This document shows, one piece after another, positions 32,215-42,844 of a DNA stretch of 64,000 bases. The notes below the pieces were generated by a model. It did not search any database, was not told the origin of the DNA, and saw only the letters and a program-made list of their open reading frames with translations. The DNA lies in contig JAVTLE010000007.1 in NCBI GenBank assembly GCA_033439295.1, positions 1,612,001-1,676,000 of the forward strand. The letters are read 5' to 3'. Source of the stretch: Deuterostichococcus epilithicus. Lineage: Eukaryota; Chlorophyta; Trebouxiophyceae; Prasiolales; Stichococcaceae. Position 1 is the stretch's first letter. Each line of letters begins with the position of its first letter. Position numbers and translations under genes: made by a program.

Positions 32215-34803
32215 CTGTGGCGGTGATGTCAGATAGAGGCTTCTCAGGCGCTTCGCCGCTGCCGCCCTCGCCCGCGGCGGTGGCGTCGCCCGCCCGTGAT
32301 GCCTCGGCGTTCTCCTGCGCTGAGGCTGGCGACTGCGACAGATCGCCCACCTGCGCGGCAGCAATGCATAGGTTTACAGCAGTGAGGTTTGCAGCCAGCA
32401 CCATGCCTCCCCGAGAGGAGGAGGGGGAGAGGGGGGNGNCAGCGGGNGGTGAAATGCAGCACGAGCTCGTGTCAGCTTACTCTTCCTTAGCATTTTGCTC
32501 TCCTGCAGCAGAATGCTCAGATTGGATGCAAGTTTGATGAAGTGCTGTTGAATAATCAGAGTGAATTGCAAAGGCACATGGGAACTCGAGAAATTTTGAC
32601 CCCTTTCTCCATGCTGACTTCACTGGCAAGTGCTCATTCTTGATGCCTTGCCAGTCAATTCAGCATGGATATCAGGGTCAGACTTTCTCGAGTTCTCATG
32701 TGCCTTTTGCAATCCACTCTGATTACCCAGCACTTTATCAATCCTGCATTGTCTGCGAGTTCTGCCGCAGGAAGCCCTGCCACGCTTCACCGCTTGCTGC
32801 AGGAAAGCTCAGGGTGCGACTGCAGCTTCGCAGCGCGCAGGCGCCCGCAGCAGCCAAACTGGTCGACTGGTCCAGAATCGCAAGAAGGCAGGGTCCCTAG
32901 AGGCGCTGGCTGCCAGCAAAAGACTGGCTGTATGCAATGAGACGGACGCAGCACCTCGAACACCTCGTAGGCGATGTCGAGGGAGTGGCGGGAGGCGTCG
33001 TCGCCGGCTTCCCCGTAGCCACCGGCGCCCGCCAGCAGCGCCTGGATGTCCTCCTCGCCCTCGTCGCCGCCCTCCATGTCTGCGCGCACGAGAGGGGGGC
33101 ACTCTCGATATGCTCGCCTTCTGCTGACAGTGCACAAGCGCCAAATGTACAAGCGCCGATGTTGCCATGGGCGGTTCTGCCAGTGCAGGTGGATGTGGAC
33201 GCAGGCAGAGCCGTTGGCGCACGGCAGGCGCGCCGCTCCCGTCTCCGTTTTACAGGGGCCCCCCGCCACATGGATGTGAGCAAGATGAGTGCTTCTGAGG
33301 AGGGGCACAGCCAGTGCTCAACAAGAGACTGCGCGCGCACAACGAGACGCACATTGCAGGGCGTCGTCTCTGCCGGCTGCAGGCGTGTGCAGCATGCTGC
33401 CGAGCGGGCTGGCGCCATGTTGCCTGTCGTCCTCCGCTCCTGCCGCCGCCAGCAGCTGCCCCTGCCCCAGCGCGGGCGTCACCGTGAGGTTGCCATCCGC
33501 GTCCTGCATGGCGCAGCAGCAAAGTGCAATGATCAAATCATTGGAAGTCCAAACCTCTGCAGAGCTTGCACACAACTCTCTCAACGATCACAGTTGCAGC
33601 CACCACAGTGACAGCGCGGGGGAGATGGTCACAGCCGGCACCGCCAGCGTCAACCCGCCAAGGGCAGGAGCGCGGTAGTCGAGGAGGGCGGTCGAGGAGC
33701 GCAGCGGGCTGCAGGGGGAGGCGTGCAGGGTCAGGCACAGCACACACCATGGCCAGGCCGGCGAACACGGTGGCAGACGTCGGCGCGCCCGGCGTCTGCG
33801 GCGGCGCATCGTTGGAGTGGGCCCCTTCGTCTGCCGCCGCCGGGCTGACCAGCAGCGCCAGCTGGCCGCTTCCGCCGCTTCCACTGGGCAGCTGCATCGG
33901 GACTCGCACCAGGCCGCCGCCCGGAGCCTGGCTCCACACCATCGGCAGCACCGCCTGCTGCTGGCCGGGGGCGGCGCCAAAGGCGGCTCCCACACCCGCA
34001 GAGGTGTAGTGGTGTGAGCCGCCTGTGGATGGCAGGCGCGCAGGGGTCAGAGCGGCAGGATACCCGGCAGTCGAGCAGTCACCCACGCGATCGAACCATC
34101 AGAGCAGTTGCGCTGTACGGTGTTGAATACAGTGCCGAACAGGGTGGTGTGAAAGCAACTGTGCGGCGGCATGCAGGAAGCAGCAACCCGCCAGGAGACT
34201 GCCAGCAGAGAGGTTGCAGGTGCAGGTGGGGGTGTGGACGAGGCAGGACGCCATGTCATGTTCCTTTGCAATTTGCACATCCTAGGCCCCAGATCCTTTG
34301 CAACCCGACCACCGCGCACCGGTGCGGGAGGCGTCGCCGTGCGGGGAGCCGGGCGGGATGATGGGCACCAGCATCATGGGCCCCTCTGCTGTCTCCACCA
34401 TGCGCGAGCCTGCTGGCAGTCCCTGCGCGGTTTCGAGGGTGAATGTCGAGATTGACATATCTCCTTACAAACGAGCCACAATGCGCGCCTGCCTCTCCAC
34501 CTTGCCAACTCCAGTTGGTGTGGGTTGGTGCAGTGGGATGCGTCGAGCAGCAGGGCTGCGTTTCCAGCGAGAGCCCTCGGCGCATTGGCGGCGCCTGAGA
34601 TGTTTGCGAGGATGACGCTGCCTGGCAAGGCGAAGTGCTGTCATGCCATGCCGTGCTGCTGCCACAGCGCACCGCAGGCAGGCCAGTCGAAATGGGCACC
34701 GATGGCAGGCCACCGGGCGGGGCGCTGTCTGCATGGCGCAGCTGCTCGATGCCCGCCATCACCTCAGGAACCGCCAGTGCCGCCTCTAGGTCGTGGGGCG
34801 CCT
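32215..34803 (-). CDS. unassigned minus-strand exons (3' exons of the CPP gene or a separate gene)
   Basis: Several minus-strand blocks have GC-rich third positions and plausible splice borders. They lie at about 34803-34690 (APHDLEAALAVPE, then MAGIEQLRHADSAPPGG), 34445-34330 (LETAQGLPAGSRMVETAEG, then MLVPIIPPGSPHGD), 34020-33730 (GVGAAFGAAPGQQQAVLPMV), 33505-33350 (DADGNLTVTPALGQGQLL), 33080-32940 (MEGGDEGEEDIQALLAGAGG) and 32390-32215 (NLTAVNLCIAAAQVGDLSQS). They are Ala/Gly/Pro-rich with no catalytic motif. Their order and strand would suit a long C-terminal tail of the CPP gene upstream, since its last CXC exon has no clear stop, but joins were not resolved. Treat this as evidence of coding sequence, not a gene model. 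Confidence 0.35.
32437..32447. other. ambiguous bases in a G-rich run
   Basis: N characters at 32437, 32439 and 32447 sit in a purine/G-rich run just before the long inverted repeat, a place where sequencing often fails. Confidence 0.95.
32501..32772. repeat. long inverted repeat: arms of about 130 bases with a 16-base loop
   Basis: The left arm, 32501-32630, pairs with the right arm, 32647-32772, in reverse complement around the loop 32631-32646. The inner 80 bases are the best matched, roughly 85-90 percent, including ACTCGAGAAA and GGCACATG blocks. The outer 45 bases are more diverged with small gaps. The region is lower in GC than its surroundings. It could be a fold-back transposable element or the precursor of a hairpin-derived small RNA. 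No flanking target-site duplication was recognised. Confidence 0.85.
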
Positions 34804-34828
34804 GCAGCAGCGGCGGCAGTTGCAACAG

Positions 34829-37800
34829 TCATGTGCTTGTGATAACTGCCACAATGCCTGCACCGCCATGACCTGTTCCGATCGCGACCGCAACCAGGGA
34901 GCCCTTCCATTTTGCGTGATTCTCAGCAGATGCTTGAACCTCACGCGCCAGGTGCTGTGCCCGCATAGGAAAGGCGGCCAACCCTAGATCGCACTGGATG
35001 GAGACCCTCCAGCACTGTTTACACGGTTCTGAGCTCGGGATGCACGGGGCAGCAGGTGCTCCACCGTGGGCGCTGGCTCCAGGCGGCTGGCTTGCGCGCT
35101 GTGGGCCGCCAGGGGCGGCGCTGCTGCTGCGTCGGCGCCGCCGCCCTCCCGCTCCGCACCGGCGCCGGCGCCGCCCATCGCGTGGGGCCGCGGCGCGCGG
35201 CGCGGCCGGCAGCTGCGGCTGGGGCTGCCGCCGCTGCCGCTGCGGCGGCTGCGGCAGCGGCGGCGCTTGCGCCGCTGCCGCGCCAGAGGCTGTGGACCCT
35301 GAACCCGTCAGGCTGGCGGTTGCGCTGGGCGTGGCAGCCATCACGGGCGCTGTCCTCGGCCTGCACAGCCCAGAGCGGGTTTTGTCAACAGAGTCAAGGG
35401 CGAAGGGGAGGTGCCTGCACACCTGAAGGGCACTGGTCGAAAGAAGCACGGGCCAAGGGACGACGGTGTCAGGCCACAGAGCGACGCATTGCGTGGCTGT
35501 TGTGCCCGGCATGATGCAAAAGCTCAACAGCAGGGCACTGGCTCCACTGCTGGTCTGGCTCTGGAGTGCTGAGTGGGGACAGTTGGCTCCTGCAGACAAG
35601 GCTGGCAGAATATGTGAATGCAGGGGGGCACGCACTGGGCAGCTGGGGTGGCGGGCGATGCTGCAGTGCGACTCCGGCTGCCACCGCGGGTTGCAGATGC
35701 CCGCCGGGCCGCCACAGGGTCCTCCGTTGCTATTGGCTCTGGCGGCGGCGGTCCGCCCGGCGGCGGCTGGTTCTGGCAGTTCTCACACTTACACGCCTTG
35801 CCGCACGGTGCGCCCGCCTGGGAAGAAGAAGTGGCTGGCCTTCAGCAGAGACATGCGGAGGCGGAAGACAAGATCGCAGCAGACGTGCTTCTTCCTTCTG
35901 TCTGATGCTCCATGACCGGGGCCTTGCACGCCCAGGCTAAGGGGCACACCTGGAAGCACTCGCAGTACTTCTTCTTGCAGCCGGACTTCTTGCAATGGCA
36001 GCCGCGGCGGTGCGCGGCAGGCGCTGCTTCGCCACCGCCCACCGGCACTATTTTGGCCTTGAAGGCGTCCGGGTTGCGCTCCTCAATCGACCGCCGCGTC
36101 GCAGCCACCGTCTCCCTGCATCGAGCGAGCAGTCTCTGTTTAGTGAGGCCCGGCGCACATTCGTGTTTTGCGGGCAGCCCCAGCCACCGGAATTGCGTCG
36201 CTGAAAGTGGTGCGGCGCCGACACCTCCCCCCCTCGCACTGTCATGCATTCGAAGGCTGCTTCTGTAGCGAGGATAGCGCTGTCACCCATGACAGCGTGG
36301 CTGAAAACCGGACAGCATTGCGCTCCGAGCAGCAGCAGGTGGAGGGTGAGCCGAAATGTGACGCACGCATTCTCCACGGTGTTGGCGCAGCTGGTGCAGT
36401 TGCAGCTGTTGCAGTACATCCCGGCGGCGAAGCAGTCGCAGTACAGCTTGAGGCACTTGGACTTCTTGCAGTGGCAGTGCTTCGGCGCTCTGCGCAATGG
36501 CATCGCCAAGCATGTGAGGCGCAGTCTGACTGCACGCCCAGGAACCGGCTGCCTGACCGGGCCCTCCTCGCCTGACAGCAAGTGGCAGCAGATTTCATCT
36601 GTAGCTGCATCTGGTATGGCTGCTCGAGGGAGTAGCAACCCTGGAGCCGCATCCGAGCAGCCCCTGGGCACTGCGCAGAGCGTGGCGCGCTGATACACAC
36701 AGATCAGGTCTGGTCAAGAGCGCATGCAGTGAGGCTCACATGCTGGTGGCAGTGCTCTGGCGGCGGGGGTTGACTCCCGGTGCCTCGTCCGGTGTGTCTG
36801 GCGGCACCACGCTCAGCAGCGAGCCCCGAGCTCCTGCACACCAAGAGTGCGCCTCAGCAGCAGCACAGCGCGTGCGCAGCAATGGATGATGTTTCAAGGT
36901 GCTGCTCCACATAAAAGCAGACCCTGCAGCCTCGCAGGGAACTATTCGTTTGCTAGATTGCGCTGTCACTGCAGGCCGGCGCAGCCAACTTCCCGTCCGC
37001 GCAACATCCTCCGCGCGGGTGGACACCAGTCTCACGATGAGCCATACTCGCCTGAGGTGGCGGTGCTCAGGCGCCGCCCGGCCGGCGTGGCCGCCGCTGC
37101 GGCCTCCGCCATAGTGGTCCAGCTGCCGGCGCCCGTGCCGCCGCGGGGCGTCTCGCTCTCCTCGGCCTCAGCTGCGGCGGCGGTCGCCGCCTTGGCCGCC
37201 CGCCGCGCCCGCACGCTCTTGGTAGCGCTGCGCCGTGGCGGCGGCAGCGGCACGGCTTCCGACTCCGCCTCCGGCGTCGATGACGCGGCCGCGACAGGAG
37301 GCGCGGCGGACGCGGGGAGCGGGTCCAGCTGCAGCGCCGGCGGCGGCTGCAGCAGGTCCGCCGAGCTCAGTGGCGGCGGCGCGGGGTGCACCGAGTGCAT
37401 GAAGGCCGTCTCCACCAGCCGGCTGAGCTCGCCGTCGCCGCGCGCCTCGCCTCGCAGCGCCCCCGAGCTGCCCCGCAGCAGCGCCGGCGCCGAGGGCTGC
37501 CGCGTCACGGCCGCACTGCACAGCGGCTCGCCAAAGGCGAAACGTCGGCGCGTCGGACGTGCGGGCGCAAAGCCGCCGCCGCTTGCCGGCTGCTCCCTGG
37601 GTGCATCATCGCCGTCGCCCTGCAAGGGTGGGTTGCGCGTCGGGGTGAGCGGCAGATGTGGCGGCGTCAACTGGCAACGTCAGTGCAGCTATGAGTGGCA
37701 AGGAATCCGCCATCGAAGCCATGTACGGAACTTCATATGCAAACTGCGACTGCGAGGCAGCGCATCGGCCGATTCAAGGTGCAAAGTTGTCAAGCTAGTG

Positions 37801-38565
37801 ATCAAGATGCACAGGTGTACCAGCACCTCTGGCGAGCCAAAGCCGCGGGGAACGCCCCCCAGTTGAAGACCGGGCACCGGCAGGTCGCTGGGGCCCCGGC
37901 GAAGGATCGCGGCGGGGCTGGCGAGGCTCGTGAGCAGCGTGGGGCCGTCGATAACGCCCCCGGGTGTCAGCCGGTCGACCGGACCGACGCCGGTGCCCCG
38001 CCTGCGGTCCGGCGACGCCAGGAACAGCGGAGGGCTCTTCGGCAGCGCAGCGCAGGGCGACAGCAGCAGCGACGCGTGGTGGCGGCTGCCACCACGGGGA
38101 GGCGACATGAACGCCCTGTCGGGGTGGCCGGTCGCGGCATCGTCGCCGTCGCGCCTGCAGCGCATGGATCACAATCATGCACAGGATACAATTGTGCGAA
38201 CCCAATCATCTGGCTGGTGGTGGGAAGGTCCTTACGCGGGGAGCGACGCTCGTGGAAATGACTTGGTGATGTCGATCAGGCTGACAGTCCGTGGTGAGCG
38301 CTCACGGAGCGCTGAAACCGCCCGTCAGGATGCTGCGTACGGCAGATGCAGTAACAATTTGCATGCTTGGATGTGAAGCGCTGTGTCGAGGTGTCGGACT
38401 GGGCCCGAGCATCATGTGTTGAGCGAGGACGCACCCGAGACGGGCAATGCCGAAGCCTGGAGGCGGCGACTGCGCAGGATTGCTCGCCCCAAACGCAGCG
38501 CCGGTCTGGATGCGGGGCAGTCGCAGCGGCGACAGCTCCCGGGCGTGTTGCATGAACGGGGACAT
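34829..38565 (-). CDS. CPP/TSO1-like transcription regulator with two cysteine-rich CXC domains
   Basis: Predicted exons on the minus strand are 38565-38435, 38154-37827, 37619-37052, 36833-36740, 36489-36367, 36115-35950, 35817-35636 and 35360 to about 35000; all joins up to the last exon agree in phase. CXC1 reads [20 protein letters not shown] followed by [18 protein letters not shown]. The family linker is [21 protein letters not shown]2 reads [18 protein letters not shown], then [17 protein letters not shown] proteins (TSO1, tesmin, LIN54 relatives) bind TTYGAA-type promoter elements and act in cell-cycle repression complexes. The N-terminal [12 protein letters not shown] fits the Ser/Pro region of this family. 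The intron after 37052 has a CAG/GCGAGT donor, a probable GC-AG intron. The 3' end is unresolved: the last frame runs to a stop at 34829 without good coding signal. Confidence 0.85.
36744..37225. repeat. source copy of a dispersed duplication (also at 61989-62465)
   Basis: This segment covers the CPP exon 36833-36740, the intron beyond it and the 3' end of the exon 37619-37052. A same-orientation copy lies about 25 kb away. The first 100 bases and the last 130 are roughly 90 percent alike, while the middle (intron) is lower. Confidence 0.9.
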
Positions 38566-39808
38566 CTGAGCAGGACGAAACAAGCCCGTCACCCAAGGCG
38601 AGTGTGCAGCCGGTAGCGGCGTCAGGTTGCGCCACGCATGCACGAATGCAACGTGCTCTCCTCGGAGCTCAAACTGCCAACACCCCCTCGGTGATCGGCA
38701 ACATGCGCGCCGTATAAGGGGGCAACCGTCTGGGCGATGCATGACTGAGGGGCTTCTCGCTCATGCATGGTCTTGTTGCGTCCTCTGCCTGGCCCAGCAG
38801 CGTGAACATGCATCCCTGCCTCAGAGACTAACCGACTGTGTTGCCCAGCCTAGATGATGGCGTCCTCCAAAACCGCTTTCGTTAGACTCGTCACTGAATC
38901 AGCCATCCCTGGTGACTGCAATCACGGCGGCTGATCGCCGTCCTGCCGCATGCGGACCATCACTGAAGCTCTGAGCGTTTGGCTTGTATCGTACCCTGTC
39001 CCGGGGCCCCGCATGCTCAGAGGGCGCTCACCTCTGCTGGTCTCCTCGAGGCGGTGCGTGAAGGTTGCTCAGGCGTCGCCAGCGGCGCCTGTGCTGCCCT
39101 GCTGCGTGGCTTGGGCATGACGGCAGCTGCTCCACTGCACGCCGATAGTTACATGCGCTGGGTGCTTCAGCTATCAACCGCCAAGAGCTGAAGCGTCACT
39201 ACCAAAGAGGGGCCTGACTCCTGTGTGGGCTTGCAACCCCACGGCAGCCACGCTGCGGCCCGCCAACGCCAAAGAGACCTTGCAACAGCAATTCTGCTCC
39301 GTTACCGGCCACCAATGGATGGCGCTGTCAGACAAAAGCGGGAATGCTTTTCAAAATCAATGCGATACACAAGGAGGTGCGTTCAAAATAGCTAGCGGGA
39401 GACTGAGCGTCCCGGCTAGATTTCCGGCTGAAGTTGCGTCTCTGCAGTTGGTGGGAAGGCTACCCCGAGAGTTTATCATTAGTGTGAGGCAGCTTCTGTG
39501 CGGGAGTGTCCAGACACTCCTCCTTCACGGTCAGCCAAAGTGCTCATGCGACATGCTATGCCAGCATTCCAACTTGCGGCAATGCCGCATGGGGGACCAT
39601 TTGCCATGCGTGACGCAATGCGGGCGTCAGTGCATCAGGCGCATGATGCATGGCATCTGGTGTGGTCGGACGGATCAATGTTCGAGGCCCCTCTTGAACA
39701 CTTTGCCGGGTGTCACAGCGGCGGCGGCGCTGACTTCGCTTCGTCTAGCAGACCTAGCGGCAGGTGCCCAATCTGCTGCTGGCCTGCATCACACACCAAG
39801 AGCGCACG
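38566..39808. other. intergenic, no gene recognised
   Basis: This lies upstream of the CPP start and downstream of the DUF1824-like gene, so it should include the CPP promoter. Frames at 38979-39191 and 39223-39981 lack exon-like bias. No tRNA or other RNA gene is recognised. Confidence 0.35.
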
Positions 39809-40818
39809 TCAGCGGCAAGTTTTACAGTGGACATGCTGCAAGCAGAATCGTTGACGATACAGGACCCAGCCTGGCAACACAGCTTGCAGATCGTGGTGAT
39901 GCCACAGACCGAGTTGTAGCAGGACGCCACGGTATGCGCCGCGGTACTCATCGACGGTGGCGGAAGCACTCGCTGCATTGAATTTGATGTACACACCGCC
40001 CTGGATGCTGCTGATGTTTGAGATGCCTGCCACCTGTACCACAGGTGTGCGTTTCTGTCGAGCGACAGGTTGAAATGACAAAGCTTCCAAGGGTCAACTT
40101 AGCGCTGTATGGCCACGCACCCGCGACGTCGGCATCACAAAGTCGGCGCCCAAAGCGCTGGTATAGTCCCGCAGCGCCCGCACGGCGAGGCGCACGTCGC
40201 CGCTCAGGATGCCCATCATCAGTGTGGATGGCTGAGCGGCGGGATCCCAGCCCACGCTCGGGTAAGCATGCTTGGCGGCAACCTGTGCATCAGTGTAGCA
40301 GCGTCGACTGCCAGACCGCCAGCCCATCAGATCGGCTCTGAGCAATGACAGGTATTTGCCAGAGACGGACAAAGGCGGCTGATAGTGATCGTGAGTCTTT
40401 TGCCGCACCAAAACGGCGTCTCGCAGGCTTGCGCGCTGATGCTTTGTAATTCCTGTGGCTGTGCCACGCGCATCCAACTTGTTGAACGCTAGTAGCAGAC
40501 GCCAGGCGTCTTCTGTTTCACATCCACCTGCGTTGCAACCCGTGGTGGAGCATTTGAAGTTGCATTTGAATGCATGCCGCCAACCACACTCAGGCTTTTG
40601 AAAAGAGGGCCGGCTGGTCTACCGTGAGGCTGTGAGGCCGCAGCAGGAGGCCTAGAACCAGTTGACCGGCGAGCGATGCTCGAGAGGCGATGCGAAGATC
40701 TCGTTGCAGTGCTTCGAGCAGCTCTGTGTCTGAGTGGGTGCGCAGTGGGTAGCACGATGCACTGCTGAAGTTGGCCGCCTCTAAGCTGTGCAGACACGCA
40801 GGGCTGCAACGCAGCCAT
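39809..40818 (-). CDS. plastid-targeted DUF1824-like protein (predicted 221 aa)
   Basis: Exons on the minus strand are 40818-40528, 40435-40409, 40282-40121, 40033-39910 and 39870-39809, all in phase; the 27-base second exon is a microexon. The first 70 residues are rich in Ser, Arg and Ala (from MAALQPCVSAQLRGGQLQQ) and look like a chloroplast transit peptide. The mature part contains LMMGILSGDVRLAVRALRDY followed by TSALG, then IQGGVYIKFNA and YRGAYRGVLLQLG. These resemble the cyanobacterial/plant DUF1824 family, whose function is unknown to me. The assignment rests on memory of the family pattern. The last exon fits in phase but does not resemble the family end, so the C-terminus is the weak part. 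Confidence 0.65.
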
Positions 40819-41159
40819 TGACAACGGAAAACTGGTCTGAGGCGATGGCGATTGCAACGGGTTCAAAGCTTGAATCGAGCCCAAGGGTCGGCAAGGTTGA
40901 ATGTAAACTCCGCAACATCGCTTGCGCAAATTGGCACAGGCGCAATGGCAGTCGCTGTGTATTGTCAGTTTCGACACAAATACCTCAGAATGTGCGGGAA
41001 GGATTGCCAGGTTTTTCTGCCTTCATTGACCTTTGAAAGAGCATCTGCTTGTTACTGACTTCTCAAAGGGCAAGAAAGACAGCCTGAGATTCCGCTGGTA
41101 CGATCGCCCAGCACTGCAAGGAGGCCTGCAGGCTTGCTTCTGTATCCCAGTCGCACAGC
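40819..41159. promoter_or_regulatory. short divergent promoter (341 bases)
   Basis: The DUF1824-like and SET-domain genes start in opposite directions here, so both promoters share this interval. No clear box could be named. Confidence 0.45.
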
Positions 41160-42587
41160 ATGACCGGCAGCCGATTGCTGGACCTGCTGCGGCGCGCCAG
41201 CAGCAGCCTGGCGCTTGGCGTGACAGACAATGCCAGTAGGGGCCTGGTCGCGCGGCAGCCTATCATGCAGGGCGCGGTACTCTTGAGCGAGCTGCCGCTG
41301 GCGAACGCCCCAGCACCGCAGCACCGCGGCAAAGTCTGCTATGACTGCATGCGGGTGTTTGCGCCCGCGCAGCGGCCGCTGGAAGCCGGCGGCCAGGCGT
41401 ACTGCAGCGCCGAGTGCGCCGGCCGCGCTGGCGGCAGCTACGCGGTGGTGGAGGGACACGGCGCCGTCAACTTTGCCGCTCTGGCGCAGCATTGCGCCGC
41501 CCATCACGAGCGCTTCCCGCTGCTGGCGGCGCGGCTCGCCTGCGGCTTCGTGCAGAACGGCCAAAGTCCTGCTTTCGAGGTGAGCCGGACAGCTGCGCGC
41601 CGACTTTGACCGTGCGTGCAGATGCCAAGGGAGACCAGGCTCCAGGCACCACGTGCAATACACCTGAGGCGCTTGTGCAACAGCCAGTCTGCTTGCATGG
41701 CAACTGCACAGTGCCCCAACAGCATCCTTTGACACTTGGCGCACAGGACCTACAGGCGCTGTGCTTCGCCAACGTGGGGTCGCCGCCGCCGCAGCCGTGG
41801 GTGGATGTGCACGAGCTCTTGCAGGCTGGGCTGCGGGCGCATGTCGGCACGCTGCCACCCGGCAGCCCGCAGCGCAGCCTCGCGGAGGCGCGAGCCGCAG
41901 ACATCAGCCGCGCGTGGCTGGCGTCGGTGCTGTCGCGCCTGCACGTCAACACCTTCAGGTGCGCGGCTTATGCAATGTGTGGATTGTCGCCCTGAACAGC
42001 CGCCAAACAGGCCGATAGCCTCTCCCGCTTTGACCTGTTTGGACTCTATTCGGACCATGGTTGCCTCCGGCACTCGAGCTCTAAACCCTCTCGTTCCACG
42101 CCTACAGGGTGGACTGTGTCTTCCCGTTGCCGGAGGGCCGCAGCCTCGCAGACATGGCCGCAGCCATCATCGGCGGCAGCAGCGATGGCCACAGCGGCAG
42201 CGCGCTCTACCTACTCTCTAGCTTGTTCAACCACTCCTGCCTGCCAAATGTGGACGTCACCTTCCCTGACAACTCCTCCAGGTGAGCACACACTGCTGCA
42301 CGTTGTAGGTTGCAGACGAAGTCAGAGACAAGTGTGGACTTCATGCCGCATACCTGCCCTTCTAGCAGACCTGGCTGTGAAGGTGAAAGCAAATGACTTC
42401 ACGCAGGGTCGAGATGCGGGCGGCCAGAGACATTGAGCGAGGAGAGGAACTGCACATCTCTTACATTGACTCCAACATGACATTTGCCAAACGACGGCAG
42501 CAGCTGCAGTTTGCGTATGGGTTCGAGTGCAAGTGTCCCATGTGCATTGCTCAGGAGGAGGGTTTGGGTGCACACGAGTGGCAATGA
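41160..42587 (+). CDS. SET-domain (SMYD/ASHR-type) protein methyltransferase, 328 aa
   Basis: Four exons, 41160-41579, 41747-41958, 42108-42281 and 42407-42587, close in phase. The early block SRGLVARQPIMQGAVLLSEL is the N-terminal SET half. The insert carries CYDCMRVF and YCSAECAG, a reduced MYND-like zinc site. The catalytic half has LSSLFNHSCLPNVDVTF (the NHSCxPN core), RDIERGEELHISYID (the GEEL/Y motif) and a post-SET cysteine cluster, FECKCPMC. Such enzymes transfer methyl groups from S-adenosylmethionine to lysines of histones or other proteins, in nucleus or cytosol. The closest plant type is ASHR2/SDG39-like. Length is normal for a short SMYD protein. The substrate cannot be told from sequence. 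Confidence 0.85.
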
Positions 42588-42844
42588 GGTGTGAATTAGA
42601 TGCTGGCAGAGCATTACAACGCGCGCAATTGCGTGGCAGTTAGTGTACAAATCACGAGGCCTGTGCTCAGGTTTCAGAAGCGAGGAGCTGTCGATTGCAT
42701 GATGCCAAGTGCCCAGGTAAAGTTGCTGCATATCAACGAGAGCACAAGTCCTTGCTCGGCAGCGCTCGGTAACGCCAGCGCCAATAGCTCTGCTGGGCCT
42801 CACAGCCCTTACTTGCTGATTGACAGCGATGTGGATCCCGCCCC

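Noticed and set aside
36167-36268. Plus-strand cysteine-rich frames over the CPP exons
   Set aside because: These are complements of the minus-strand CXC domains and have no own motif.
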